From Epidermidibacterium keratini (GTDB taxonomy: Bacteria; Actinomycetota; Actinomycetes; Mycobacteriales; Antricoccaceae), in contig NZ_CP047156.1 in assembly GCF_009834025.1 (NCBI RefSeq), positions 3,308,067-3,372,066 on the forward strand: a stretch of 64,000 nt of DNA, given 5' to 3'. The notes beneath the pieces are model-generated. The model was given only the letters and a program-made list of their open reading frames with translations. It was not told where the DNA came from and searched no databases. Of this stretch, positions 43,627 to 51,320 are shown piece by piece. The translations under genes were made by a program, and so were the position numbers. Numbering within the stretch: position 1 is the stretch's first letter; each line of letters starts with the position of its first letter.

Positions 43627-44793
43627 GTGGACGCCCATCGCCGACCCGCGGAGTACATCCGCGATCTCAGTCAAGACCTCTCTAAAGAGCTCGCGCCCCG
43701 GGTGGTACGCCGGTCGCGGGCGTCGGTCGGCACGCGCGTACGCCGGTTGCGCAGCCGCATCATCTTCATCCTGCAGTGTTCGCTCGGTGCCGGATTCTCC
43801 TGGTGGCTCGCCGTCACCCTGCTCGGTCATCCCGCGCCGTACCTCGCGCCCGTCGCCGCCATCATCTGTCTCGGTCTGTCGTTCGGGCAGCGTTTTCGGC
43901 GGATCGTCGAAGTCACCGTCGGGGTCGCACTCGGCGTCCTGATCGGCAGCGCCTTCGCGCACATCTTCGGCGCCGGAACATGGCAGATCATCGTGGTGGC
44001 AGCGCTTTCGATGGCCTCCGCTGCTCTCTTGGGCGGCGGCGTGCTGATCTCCACCCAGGCAGCCGTCCAGTCGATCATCGTGATGACCCTGGTGACCCAC
44101 GTCGACGGCGGGTTTGAGCGGTGGTTTGACGCGGTGATCGGCTCAGCGGTAGCGCTGGTCCTCGCGGCCATCGCCCCGGCCTCACCCATCGAGCGTCCTC
44201 GTGATGCCGCCGCTCGGATCGCCACGAAGGTCGCACAGATCCTCAAGGACGCAGGTGCGGTATACCGCGAGAAGGACCTCGACGCGGCCGGGGACGTCCT
44301 CGAGCGAGCCCGGGCAATCGAGGCCGACCTCGATGACTTCACGGAGGCGACCCGCGAAGGGCTCGCCGTTGTTCGCAGCTCGCCGATCTTCTATCGCCGC
44401 GCCAACCAGGTGCAAGAGATCGCCGCGCTGTCAGCGCCGTTGGACCGAGCCGTACGCAACCTCCGAGTGCTGGTACGCCGGATCGGGACCGCGATCTGGC
44501 GCGACGACATCATCGACCGAAACGTGCTCGACGGCATCGACGAGCTCGGGCAGATCATCGAGGAGATGTCGCGCGCGGGCGACAGCGGCGCCCGGCTGCG
44601 GCACTCTCGCGACCGTATCGTCGCCCTCGGTGACGCCACCTCCGAGTACGACATCCACTCGCTTTCGTCCGCCGTTCTCACCGGCCAGATCCGCTCTATC
44701 GTCGTCGATCTTCTCGAGATCACCGGCCTGAGCTACGCCGAGGCACGCGATCGGATCCGCGCCTTCGACGACCGGGACTGGGCCTCTGACTAA
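43627..44793 (+). CDS. FUSC family (aromatic acid exporter-like) membrane protein
   Basis: This 388-residue protein has an N-terminal membrane domain with about five helices (residues 40-165, starting FILQCSLGAGFSWWLAVTLLGHPAPYLAP, then VEVTVGVALGVLIGSAF) typical of FUSC/ArAE proteins, followed by a long cytoplasmic helical domain (about 175-388). GTG 43627 is chosen because the protein then begins just ahead of the conserved helices; the frame upstream runs antisense through the neighbouring gene. Such proteins are proposed effluxers of aromatic or fusaric acids; the substrate here is unknown. The stop is 6 bp from the convergent citrate synthase gene. Confidence 0.82.
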   Translation: MDAHRRPAEYIRDLSQDLSKELAPRVVRRSRASVGTRVRRLRSRIIFILQCSLGAGFSWWLAVTLLGHPAPYLAPVAAIICLGLSFGQRFRRIVEVTVGVALGVLIGSAFAHIFGAGTWQIIVVAALSMASAALLGGGVLISTQAAVQSIIVMTLVTHVDGGFERWFDAVIGSAVALVLAAIAPASPIERPRDAAARIATKVAQILKDAGAVYREKDLDAAGDVLERARAIEADLDDFTEATREGLAVVRSSPIFYRRANQVQEIAALSAPLDRAVRNLRVLVRRIGTAIWRDDIIDRNVLDGIDELGQIIEEMSRAGDSGARLRHSRDRIVALGDATSEYDIHSLSSAVLTGQIRSIVVDLLEITGLSYAEARDRIRAFDDRDWASD

Positions 44794-44799
44794 CCACGC

Positions 44800-45894
44800 C
44801 TACGCGTTGTTGGCGCGCCAGCGCAACGGCGTCTCGGAGTACTCCTCGACGATGTGGGCGGCCATCCCGGGCGTGCGCCCAAGCTGGAAGATCACCTCGG
44901 CGACCGACGCCTCATAGCCCAGGATGTGCAGCACCGCGGCGGTCATCAGGTCGATGTTGATCGGCCGGTCCATCCGGCGCCGCAGCGCGGAGACCGCCGC
45001 GAGTACGCCGTCCCCACGATGCGTCTTGCGCACCAGCCGGAGCAGGTGCGTCGCACGCGGATCGTCGCCGCGATAGACGATGTGACCGAAACCGGGGACA
45101 AACCCGAACCGATCAAGAGACGCCCCAATCGCTGCGCGCGGGGCGCTCCCGCGCAGCACGTCGGCGATGAGCTCCCACGCGTGCACGGGTGCCGAACCGT
45201 GCAGTGGACCGCTCATCGCTCCGTATCCGGCGCTCAGGGCGTCGAGTACGCCGGCCCGCGACGACGCGGCTACCCGCGCGGCGACCGTCGAGACGGTGAG
45301 CCCGTTGTCGAGCATGCTGACCAGCAGCGCTTGAATCCATGGATGGCTCACGTCCAGCTCGTCGGACACGAGGCTAGTCGCGAGCCGAGTGAAACCGAGC
45401 GCGGTCGAGGTGACGTCGTCGACGTCGGTCCGGCGCAGCAGCGGGTCCGAAGCCGACAGTACGGCGCACGCGACCGGAATACGCCGTTGCGCGGGGACGC
45501 TCTGGACGAGACGGAGCGCGCCTCGGGGGAGCGCAAGCTCGCGCGGAGCAAGCGATTTCGGCGCTTGCAGCACAAACTGTGCCGCCTGTTCGAAGCTCAG
45601 GCGGCCGGCCAGCCGGTGCACCGGAACACCCCGGATCTGCAGGGTGTCTTCGTCCATTGACGACACGGCGGTCGCGACGGCGCGAAACCTCAGCAGGTCC
45701 GGGCCCGCGCGCCGCGACCCGCGTTTGGTCGCTGCCAGATTGTCGATCTCGGCCCGGGAGAAGAGCGACTCCTGCTGCCCTGGCTGGCGACGCGAGGTCA
45801 GGATTCCCCGGCTGACATAGGCGTAGAGCGTCTCGCGCCGCAGCCCGAGACGCCGCGCAGCGTCCGACGTCGTGATCCACGAATCATCTGGCAC
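44800..45894 (-). CDS. Citrate synthase-like protein with N-terminal helix-turn-helix
   Basis: The 364-residue protein begins with a MerR/excisionase-like helix-turn-helix (residues 6-50: WITTSDAARRLGLRRETLYAYVSRGI) and a short linker (SRAEIDNLAATKRGSRRAG), followed by a citrate synthase domain of about 290 residues. Catalytic residues of the fold are kept: His in GPLHGSAP, His in GFGHIVYRGDDPR and Asp in NIDLMTAAVL. So it may bind both DNA and oxaloacetate/acyl-CoA. It starts with GTG at 45894, 55 bp from a divergent ordinary citrate synthase, with two palindromes between them. A metabolite-sensing autoregulator is the simplest reading, but enzymatic activity is not excluded. Confidence 0.88.
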   Translation of the reverse strand: MPDDSWITTSDAARRLGLRRETLYAYVSRGILTSRRQPGQQESLFSRAEIDNLAATKRGSRRAGPDLLRFRAVATAVSSMDEDTLQIRGVPVHRLAGRLSFEQAAQFVLQAPKSLAPRELALPRGALRLVQSVPAQRRIPVACAVLSASDPLLRRTDVDDVTSTALGFTRLATSLVSDELDVSHPWIQALLVSMLDNGLTVSTVAARVAASSRAGVLDALSAGYGAMSGPLHGSAPVHAWELIADVLRGSAPRAAIGASLDRFGFVPGFGHIVYRGDDPRATHLLRLVRKTHRGDGVLAAVSALRRRMDRPINIDLMTAAVLHILGYEASVAEVIFQLGRTPGMAAHIVEEYSETPLRWRANNA

Positions 45895-45898
45895 GGCG

Positions 45899-45911
45899 TT
45901 GATTCAATCAA
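45899..45911. promoter_or_regulatory. Palindrome TTGATT-C-AATCAA between the citrate synthase genes
   Basis: A perfect 6-bp inverted repeat with one central base, 4 bp upstream of the HTH-citrate synthase start codon. Its centre is about 21 bp, or two helical turns, from the second palindrome at 45923-45930, which suits a dimeric or cooperative regulator such as the adjacent HTH protein. Confidence 0.6.
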
Positions 45912-45922
45912 GATTGACGATG

Positions 45923-45930
45923 TTGATCAA
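45923..45930. promoter_or_regulatory. Palindrome TTGATCAA between the citrate synthase genes
   Basis: A perfect 8-bp palindrome sharing the half-site TTGAT with the palindrome at 45899-45911. It lies 20 bp before the start codon of the citrate synthase at 45950, where a bound protein would block ribosome or polymerase access. Confidence 0.55.
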
Positions 45931-45949
45931 TAGCGTCACCGTTGAGCGC

Positions 45950-47089
45950 ATGACCACAACATCCGAACCGATGACCGCCCCCGCCGGACTCAAGGGCGTC
46001 ATCGTCACCGAGACCGAGCTAGGCGACGTACGCGGCAGCGAAGGCTTCTATCACTTTCGTGACTACTCGGCGATCGAGCTCGCCAAGAGCTGCACGTTCG
46101 AGCAGGTCTGGTACCTGATGCTGTACGGCGTACTCCCGGCCGCGGGCTCGCCGGAGCTGGCCGATTTCACTGCCCGCATCGCGCAGTATCGAGAGCTGCC
46201 GCAGCGGGTGCTCGGGCTGCTCCGGGACGCCGTCACGCCGCACGCTGACCCGCTGTATGCGCTGCGGCTGGCGCTCTCGGCGCTCGCGATCGAGGACGAC
46301 GTGCAGCCGATGTATGACACTGACGAGCAGACCCGTCTTCGGCAAGCCGAGCGTTATGCCGCAATCGTCCCGACTGTGCTGGCGGCGGCGTACCGCCTGG
46401 GGCGCGGGGAAGGGCCGATCCCGGCCGACCCTCGCCTGAGTCACACCGCTGACTACGTGCGGATGGCGACCGGCCAGCTGCCCTCGGCCGCCGATGAGCG
46501 AGCCCTGGAGACCTACCTGATCGGCACCATCGACCACGGCTTCAACGCATCGACCTTCACATCTCGGGTCATCGCATCCACCGGCACTGACCTCATCTCG
46601 TGTCTCGTCGGCGCGATGGGCTCGTTTCTCGGCCCACTGCACGGTGGTGCGCCCAGCCGGGCACTCGCTGCCCTCGATGAGATCGGCGACCCCGCGAACA
46701 CCGCTCAGTGGGTGCGGGCGCAGATTGCTGGTGGGCGCAAGATCATGGGTTTCGGGCACGCGGTCTACCGCACCCACGACCCACGCTCTGAGCTGCTCAA
46801 GTCGATCGTTGCGAAGCGTGACGATCCGCTGGTTCGCCAGGCGATCGCGGTCGAGGACGCCGTCGAGCGAACCCTCGCCGAGCTCAAGCCCGGCTACCCG
46901 CTCTATGCCAACGTCGAGTTCTACGCCGGCGTGCTCATGCGGCTGGTCGGTCTCGACGACGCGATGTTTACCCCGACGTTCTGCGTCGCTCGCGTTGTCG
47001 GCTGGAGCGCCAACGCTCTGGAGGAGGCGCGGCGCGGCAAGATCATCCGGCCTTCGGCCAAGTACGTCGGACCACCGGTCCGCACGTAG
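45950..47089 (+). CDS. Citrate synthase (CitA-type)
   Basis: This 379-residue enzyme condenses acetyl-CoA with oxaloacetate at entry to the TCA cycle; a methylcitrate role (propionyl-CoA) is also possible. The start ATG 45950 gives MTTTSEPMTAPAGLKGVIVTETELG, a usual beginning. Catalytic His residues are in GPLHGGAPSRAL and GFGHAVYRTHDPR. The third position, normally Asp in NVDFYSG, is Glu here (NVEFYAGVLM). Other features (substrate-binding ARVVGWSANALEEARRGKIIRP) fit. It is divergent from the HTH-citrate synthase and probably controlled by it. The family is certain; substrate preference is not. Confidence 0.93.
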   Translation: MTTTSEPMTAPAGLKGVIVTETELGDVRGSEGFYHFRDYSAIELAKSCTFEQVWYLMLYGVLPAAGSPELADFTARIAQYRELPQRVLGLLRDAVTPHADPLYALRLALSALAIEDDVQPMYDTDEQTRLRQAERYAAIVPTVLAAAYRLGRGEGPIPADPRLSHTADYVRMATGQLPSAADERALETYLIGTIDHGFNASTFTSRVIASTGTDLISCLVGAMGSFLGPLHGGAPSRALAALDEIGDPANTAQWVRAQIAGGRKIMGFGHAVYRTHDPRSELLKSIVAKRDDPLVRQAIAVEDAVERTLAELKPGYPLYANVEFYAGVLMRLVGLDDAMFTPTFCVARVVGWSANALEEARRGKIIRPSAKYVGPPVRT

Positions 47090-47103
47090 CATTCGTGCTA
47101 CAT

Positions 47104-47128
47104 GACTGCATGTCCAGCACATGCAGTC
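47104..47128. promoter_or_regulatory. Perfect inverted repeat before the VapBC pair (operator)
   Basis: GACTGCATGT and ACATGCAGTC form a perfect 10-bp inverted repeat around the 5-nt spacer CCAGC, ending 16 bp before the antitoxin start. VapBC complexes repress their own promoters through such palindromes. Confidence 0.75.
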
Positions 47129-47144
47129 GAGGTACGATGACGAC

Positions 47145-47372
47145 GTGACGATGATCCAGATCAGAAACGTGCCAGACGATGTTCACCGGCGCCTTAAGGC
47201 GAGGGCGGCGATGGAGGGGGTGTCGCTGTCTGAGCTGGCGCTCTCTGAGTTGACGCGCTCTCTTGATCGTCCGACGCGTCGAGAGCTGCTGGATTTGGTC
47301 GCTTCTCGTGAGCAGGTGCGTGGCGGGCCATCATCGGCAACGCTGGTCGAACGGGCGCGCGACGCCTCGTGA
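47145..47372 (+). CDS. vapB: VapB/FitA-like antitoxin
   Basis: This 75-residue antitoxin has an N-terminal ribbon-helix-helix of the FitA type (IQIRNVPDDVHRRLKARAAMEGVSLSELAL) that binds DNA, and a C-terminal tail (RRELLDLVASREQVRGG) that should wrap the toxin. Start GTG 47145 or ATG 47151 are both possible; the first Arg-Asn-Val motif position argues for either. The gene overlaps the toxin start by 4 bp (GTGA). The operator at 47104-47128 lies directly upstream, indicating autorepression. Confidence 0.9.
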   Translation: MTMIQIRNVPDDVHRRLKARAAMEGVSLSELALSELTRSLDRPTRRELLDLVASREQVRGGPSSATLVERARDAS

Positions 47373-47770
47373 TTGTGCTGGATGCCTCCGCTGCCGTTGA
47401 GTGGCTGCTCGGGCGACCAGCAGCGGGCTCGATAGCCGCGCGACTGGCCGACCCGGACACCGCCATCCATGCACCGTCACTGGTGGGAGTCGAGGTCACG
47501 TCGGCGCTACGTGGCCTCGTGCTCGCCCGACACGCCACCGCCGAGCGTGCGTCGGCGGCCTTGTCGGATCTGATGGGTTTGGACATAAGCCTGCACGATC
47601 CGACACCCTTGCTGCCGCGAGTATGGGCGCTTCGCGACAATCTCACGGTGTACGACGCTGTGTATGTCGCCCTCGCGGAGATCCTCGACGCGACGCTGCT
47701 CACCACGGACGCCCGGATCGCTCGAGCGATGCGCCCGGACGCAGCCGTAGACGTGCTCGTCGCTCGGTAG
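47369..47770 (+). CDS. vapC: VapC toxin, PIN-domain ribonuclease
   Basis: The 133-residue PIN protein has the acidic residues of the family: Asp 5 in IVLDASAAVEWLLG, Glu in VGVEVTSAL, Asp in NLTVYDAVYVALAE and Asp in LLTTDARIAR. VapC toxins cleave tRNA or rRNA with magnesium. GTG 47369 overlaps the antitoxin stop. All four acidic positions are present, so it is likely active. It lies between citrate synthase and LhgO, separated from the next gene by 39 bp with no hairpin. Confidence 0.93.
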   Translation: MIVLDASAAVEWLLGRPAAGSIAARLADPDTAIHAPSLVGVEVTSALRGLVLARHATAERASAALSDLMGLDISLHDPTPLLPRVWALRDNLTVYDAVYVALAEILDATLLTTDARIARAMRPDAAVDVLVAR

Positions 47771-47809
47771 ACTCGTGCGGATTGTCTACCTAGAGGGAGC
47801 GTCACGGGA

Positions 47810-49003
47810 ATGACCAAGTACGTCGTTATCGGAGCGGGCATCTTGGGCCTCGCCACCGCCGACGCGATCGGCGCGAGCGACCCGTCGGCCGAGATCGTCG
47901 TACTCGAGAAGGAAGACCGGGTTGCACCGCACCAGACCGGGCGCAACTCCGGGGTCATCCACTCCGGCATCTACTACGTGCCGGGCTCGAAGAAGGCGCT
48001 CATGAGCAAGGCCGGCGCCGAGTCGATGCGGCGCTTCGCCAAGGACAACGGCATCGCAATGCAGGAGACCGGCAAGCTCATCGTCGCGACCAACGAGTCG
48101 CAGCTGCCGGCCATGCGCAAGCTGCTGGCCCGCGGTCAGGAAAACGGCATCCCGGTGCGCGAGCTGAGCGCGGCCGAGGCGCTTGAGTTCGAGCCGCACG
48201 TGCGCGCGGTCGGCGCGATCCGCGTCGAGACGACGGCCATCGTCGACTTCGTCGGGGTGTGCCAGCGGCTCGCCGAGCAGATCGCCGAGCGCGGGGGCGA
48301 GGTGCGGTTCAGCTCGCCGGTCACCGGGATGCACCATCAGGGCGAGCAGACCATCGTCCAGACACCGACCGGTCCGATCATCGCCGACGTGGTGGTCTCC
48401 TGCGCCGGGTTGTACGCCGACCGTGTCGCCGCGCAGGACGCCGGCAAGGCCCTCGACTACAAGGTCGTACCGTTCCGCGGCGAGTACTTCGAGCTCACCC
48501 GCGAGCGTGAGCATCTGGTCAACGGCCTGATCTACCCGGTGCCCAACCCGGAGCTGCCGTTCCTCGGCGTACACCTCACCCGGATGGCGCGCGGCGGCGT
48601 GCACGCCGGACCCAACGCCGTTCTCGCGCTGGCCCGCGAAGGCTATGACTGGAAGACGATCCGGCCAGCGGACCTGCTGGATTCCCTGCGTTTCCCGGGG
48701 TTCTGGAAGATGGCCAAGGACAACCTCGGCGTCGGAGTCATGGAAGTACGCCGGTCGCTGTCGCACAAGCGGTTTGCGGCCAGCCTCGCCGAGCTGGTCC
48801 CCGAGGTCACCGAAGACGACATCGTGCCATCGCCAGCCGGTGTTCGCGCCCAGCTGCTCACCCGCGACGGGAAGATCTTCGACGACTTCCTGATCGAGCG
48901 CAGCGGCCGCAACGTGCACGTCCTCAACGCGCCGTCGCCAGCGGCGACTGCCGCGCTCGAGATCGGTCGTCACATCGCGCAGCAGGCCACCGCCAGCGCC
49001 TAA
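47810..49003 (+). CDS. lhgO: L-2-hydroxyglutarate oxidase (LhgO-type FAD enzyme)
   Basis: The 397-residue flavoprotein oxidises L-2-hydroxyglutarate to 2-oxoglutarate. The N-terminal FAD site is VIGAGILGLATADAI (GxGxxG at residues 8-13), followed by GRNSGVIHSGIYYVPGSKKA, a strong signature of this DAO-family branch. HLTRMARGGVHAGPNAVLA in the second half and the Arg-rich end match. Start ATG 47810 is preceded by GAGGGAGC. It overlaps the next gene by 1 bp (TAATG), forming a three-gene operon with the TVP38 protein and the dehydratase. Confidence 0.93.
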   Translation: MTKYVVIGAGILGLATADAIGASDPSAEIVVLEKEDRVAPHQTGRNSGVIHSGIYYVPGSKKALMSKAGAESMRRFAKDNGIAMQETGKLIVATNESQLPAMRKLLARGQENGIPVRELSAAEALEFEPHVRAVGAIRVETTAIVDFVGVCQRLAEQIAERGGEVRFSSPVTGMHHQGEQTIVQTPTGPIIADVVVSCAGLYADRVAAQDAGKALDYKVVPFRGEYFELTREREHLVNGLIYPVPNPELPFLGVHLTRMARGGVHAGPNAVLALAREGYDWKTIRPADLLDSLRFPGFWKMAKDNLGVGVMEVRRSLSHKRFAASLAELVPEVTEDDIVPSPAGVRAQLLTRDGKIFDDFLIERSGRNVHVLNAPSPAATAALEIGRHIAQQATASA

Positions 49004-49701
49004 TGTCCGTCCGCGGCCACCTTGCCGGAGTCGTCTCTCGTGCCCGCGAGCTGCCGGCGTCGGCGTGGTGGAAGCTGGCAGTCTTCGCCGGCCTGTTTGC
49101 TGCAGCGGCGATCGTCGTACTCGTCGCTGGGATTCCCTCGGTCGCCGAGGCCCGGACCTACGTCCGCGGGCTGGGTGCCGCCGCACCGGTCCTGTTTGCC
49201 ACCGGGTTCGGACTGCTCACCCTCACGCCGTTTCCCAAAAGCATCCTGGCGGTGGTGGCTGGTGCTCTATGGGGACTCGGACTCGGCCTGGTGATCTGCC
49301 TTGCCGGCGTGTTGCTCGGTGCGACGCTGGCCTTCTTCGTCGGTCGCTTCCTCATCGCGCATGCTGTGCGCGGGCTCGCCGGCGACGCGATGACGGTCAT
49401 CGACGACGCGGCTCGCAAGAGCACTTTCCTTGCGGTGCTGGCAGTCCGGATCATCCCGGTGCTGCCGTTTACGGTCATGAACTTTGCCTTCGGCGTCACG
49501 GTCGTGCGCTTCTTGCCGTTCTTCGCCGCGACCGGAGTAGGGTCGATCCTCGGCACAGGGGCCTACGTCGCAGTGGGCGCCTTCGGGCACGATGTGACCT
49601 CGTGGCAGTTCTGGGCGGCGCTCGCCGCCGTCGGTTCGATGACCTTGGTCGGCCTGTGGGTCGCACGCCGAAAGATGCGCAAGCGCAAGGAGAGTTCGTG
49701 A
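49003..49701 (+). CDS. TVP38/TMEM64 (SNARE-associated/DedA-like) membrane protein
   Basis: This 232-residue polytopic membrane protein has the family core GFGLLTLTPFPKSILAVVAGALWG, a re-entrant loop with Phe-Pro-Lys, then LGATLAFFVGRFLIAHAV and RIIPVLPFTVMNFAFGVTVV. Members are proposed lipid scramblases or transporters. Its ATG overlaps the lhgO stop and its stop overlaps the dehydratase GTG (GTGA). The function here is unknown; operon membership with two metabolic genes may simply reflect coupling. Confidence 0.9.
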   Translation: MSVRGHLAGVVSRARELPASAWWKLAVFAGLFAAAAIVVLVAGIPSVAEARTYVRGLGAAAPVLFATGFGLLTLTPFPKSILAVVAGALWGLGLGLVICLAGVLLGATLAFFVGRFLIAHAVRGLAGDAMTVIDDAARKSTFLAVLAVRIIPVLPFTVMNFAFGVTVVRFLPFFAATGVGSILGTGAYVAVGAFGHDVTSWQFWAALAAVGSMTLVGLWVARRKMRKRKESS

Positions 49702-50663
49702 CGGACCTGGCTATTACCTTCGACGACGTCACCGCAGCAGCGCGTCGTCTCGAGCCGGTTGCGCACCGTACGCCGGTGCTGCGCTCGCAGACCTTCGACG
49801 AACTCGTCGGCGCCACGGTGCTGTTCAAGATGGAGAGCCTGCAGCGCGGCGGCGCATTCAAGTTCCGCGGCGCCTACAACTCGGTCAGCCAGCTGGGTGA
49901 GCAGCAGCGCGCCCGCGGCGTCGTCGCGTTCTCCTCCGGCAACCACGCCCAGGCGGTCGCCTTCGCCTCGCGGCTGCTGGGCGTACCGGCGACGATCGTC
50001 ATGCCCGCCGACGCCCCAGCCAGCAAGCGGGCCGCGACGGAGGGGTACGGCGCCACCGTGCGCACGTACGACCGCTACACCGAAGACCGTCGGGCGATCG
50101 CCGCGCAGATCGCTGAACAGACTGGCGCGCACCTCATTCCGCCGTACGACGACCCGGCGATCATGGCCGGGCAGGGGACCGCCGGCCTCGAGCTGCTCGA
50201 CGAGACCGGACCTCTCGATGTCGTGGTGGCGCCCGTGGGCGGGGGCGGCCTGCTCTCTGGGGTCGCGGTTGCCACGAGGGCGATGTCACCGGACGCGGAG
50301 ATCTACGGTGTCGAGCCCGAGGCCGGGAACGACGCTCAGCGGTCCCTGCGTGACGGTGCGATCGTCACGATCGACACGCCCCAGACAATCGCCGACGGAG
50401 CGCAGACGCAGTTCCTCGGCGAGCACACTTTTCCGGTGCTGCAGGCACTGTTGAGCGGTATCGTGACGGTCACCGACCAGCAACTCGTCGATCAGATGCG
50501 GTTCTTCGCGGCGCGCATGAAGCAGGTGGTCGAGCCGACCGGCGCCCTGGCGGCCGCTGCGTTGCTGGCCGGCAAGCTCGACATCGCGGGCAAGCGGGTC
50601 GGCGTGATCGTCAGCGGCGGCAACATCGACCTCAACCGATTTGCCGCGCTCATCTCAGACTGA
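49698..50663 (+). CDS. Threonine/serine dehydratase (no ACT domain)
   Basis: A 321-residue PLP enzyme converting threonine to 2-oxobutyrate and ammonia. Lys 55 in GGAFKFRGAYN binds PLP; SSGNHAQAVA contacts substrate, and APVGGGGLLSG is the glycine loop binding the PLP phosphate. C-terminal VEPTGALAAAAL and SGGNIDLNRFA fit. It lacks the C-terminal regulatory ACT domain of biosynthetic IlvA (usual length over 400), so it resembles catabolic TdcB or a serine dehydratase. The GTG start at 49698 overlaps the preceding stop. Its own stop abuts that of the convergent alkB gene. Confidence 0.92.
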   Translation: MTDLAITFDDVTAAARRLEPVAHRTPVLRSQTFDELVGATVLFKMESLQRGGAFKFRGAYNSVSQLGEQQRARGVVAFSSGNHAQAVAFASRLLGVPATIVMPADAPASKRAATEGYGATVRTYDRYTEDRRAIAAQIAEQTGAHLIPPYDDPAIMAGQGTAGLELLDETGPLDVVVAPVGGGGLLSGVAVATRAMSPDAEIYGVEPEAGNDAQRSLRDGAIVTIDTPQTIADGAQTQFLGEHTFPVLQALLSGIVTVTDQQLVDQMRFFAARMKQVVEPTGALAAAALLAGKLDIAGKRVGVIVSGGNIDLNRFAALISD

Positions 50664-51287
50664 TCAGCGCACGCCCAGAGTGCGGAACTGCACGGAGATG
50701 CGTGGCCCGACGACCGCGCTCGTCTTGGGCACGCAGTGCTCCCACGTGCGCTGACACGAGCCGCCCATGACGACAAGATCGCCGTGGCCTAAGGAAAACT
50801 TGTGCTCCGTCGGCCCGCCGCCACGCGGCCGCAGAGCCAGCACTCGCGGCGTACCGAGCGAGAGGATCGCCACCATTGTGTCCTGGGTGCTGGAGCGTCC
50901 GTTGCGGTCGCCATGCCAGGCCACCGAGTCAGATCCGCTGCGATACAGGCATAGTCCAGCCGTTGCGAAGTCCTCACCGAGCTCGGGGAGATAGTGCGCC
51001 GACAGCATGTCGCGCGCGACCGACAGCAGGGGATGCGGCAGCGGCTCGTCTTCGCCGTAGAACCGCGTGAGCCTCGGAACGTCGAGCACCCGGTCATACA
51101 TCTGCCGCTTGTCGGCCCGCCACGGCACGTCACGCAGCAGGTCGTCGAAGAGCTGGTCAGAGCCAGACATCCACGCCGGCAGGTGGTCGACCCACGCACC
51201 GTCGCGCAGCTCGGTGCGGTGGATCTCGCCGAGATCGGCGTACGCCGTCGGCTGGTCAAGATCGAGAAGGGAGCCCTGCAGCATCAT
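50664..51287 (-). CDS. AlkB-like alpha-ketoglutarate-dependent DNA repair dioxygenase
   Basis: This 207-residue enzyme removes alkyl lesions from DNA bases using Fe(II) and 2-oxoglutarate. Iron ligands are His and Asp in SVAWHGDRNGRS and the distal His in TWEHCVPK; the oxoglutarate Arg is in GPRISVQFR. The CLYRSGSDSVAWHGD segment is typical of bacterial AlkB family 2-like members. Three Met codons (51305, 51287, 51284) could serve as start; the middle one is used. It stands alone on its strand, downstream of hisN with a 33-bp gap, so co-transcription is possible. Confidence 0.92.
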   Translation of the reverse strand: MMLQGSLLDLDQPTAYADLGEIHRTELRDGAWVDHLPAWMSGSDQLFDDLLRDVPWRADKRQMYDRVLDVPRLTRFYGEDEPLPHPLLSVARDMLSAHYLPELGEDFATAGLCLYRSGSDSVAWHGDRNGRSSTQDTMVAILSLGTPRVLALRPRGGGPTEHKFSLGHGDLVVMGGSCQRTWEHCVPKTSAVVGPRISVQFRTLGVR

Positions 51288-51320
51288 GCCGCGAGCATAA
51301 CCCACAATCGAACATGTGTT

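Noticed and set aside
49065-49697. N-terminal extension of threonine dehydratase
   Set aside because: The frame is open but it is an out-of-frame reading of the TVP38 gene; GTG 49698 gives the normal enzyme length and a GTGA overlap.
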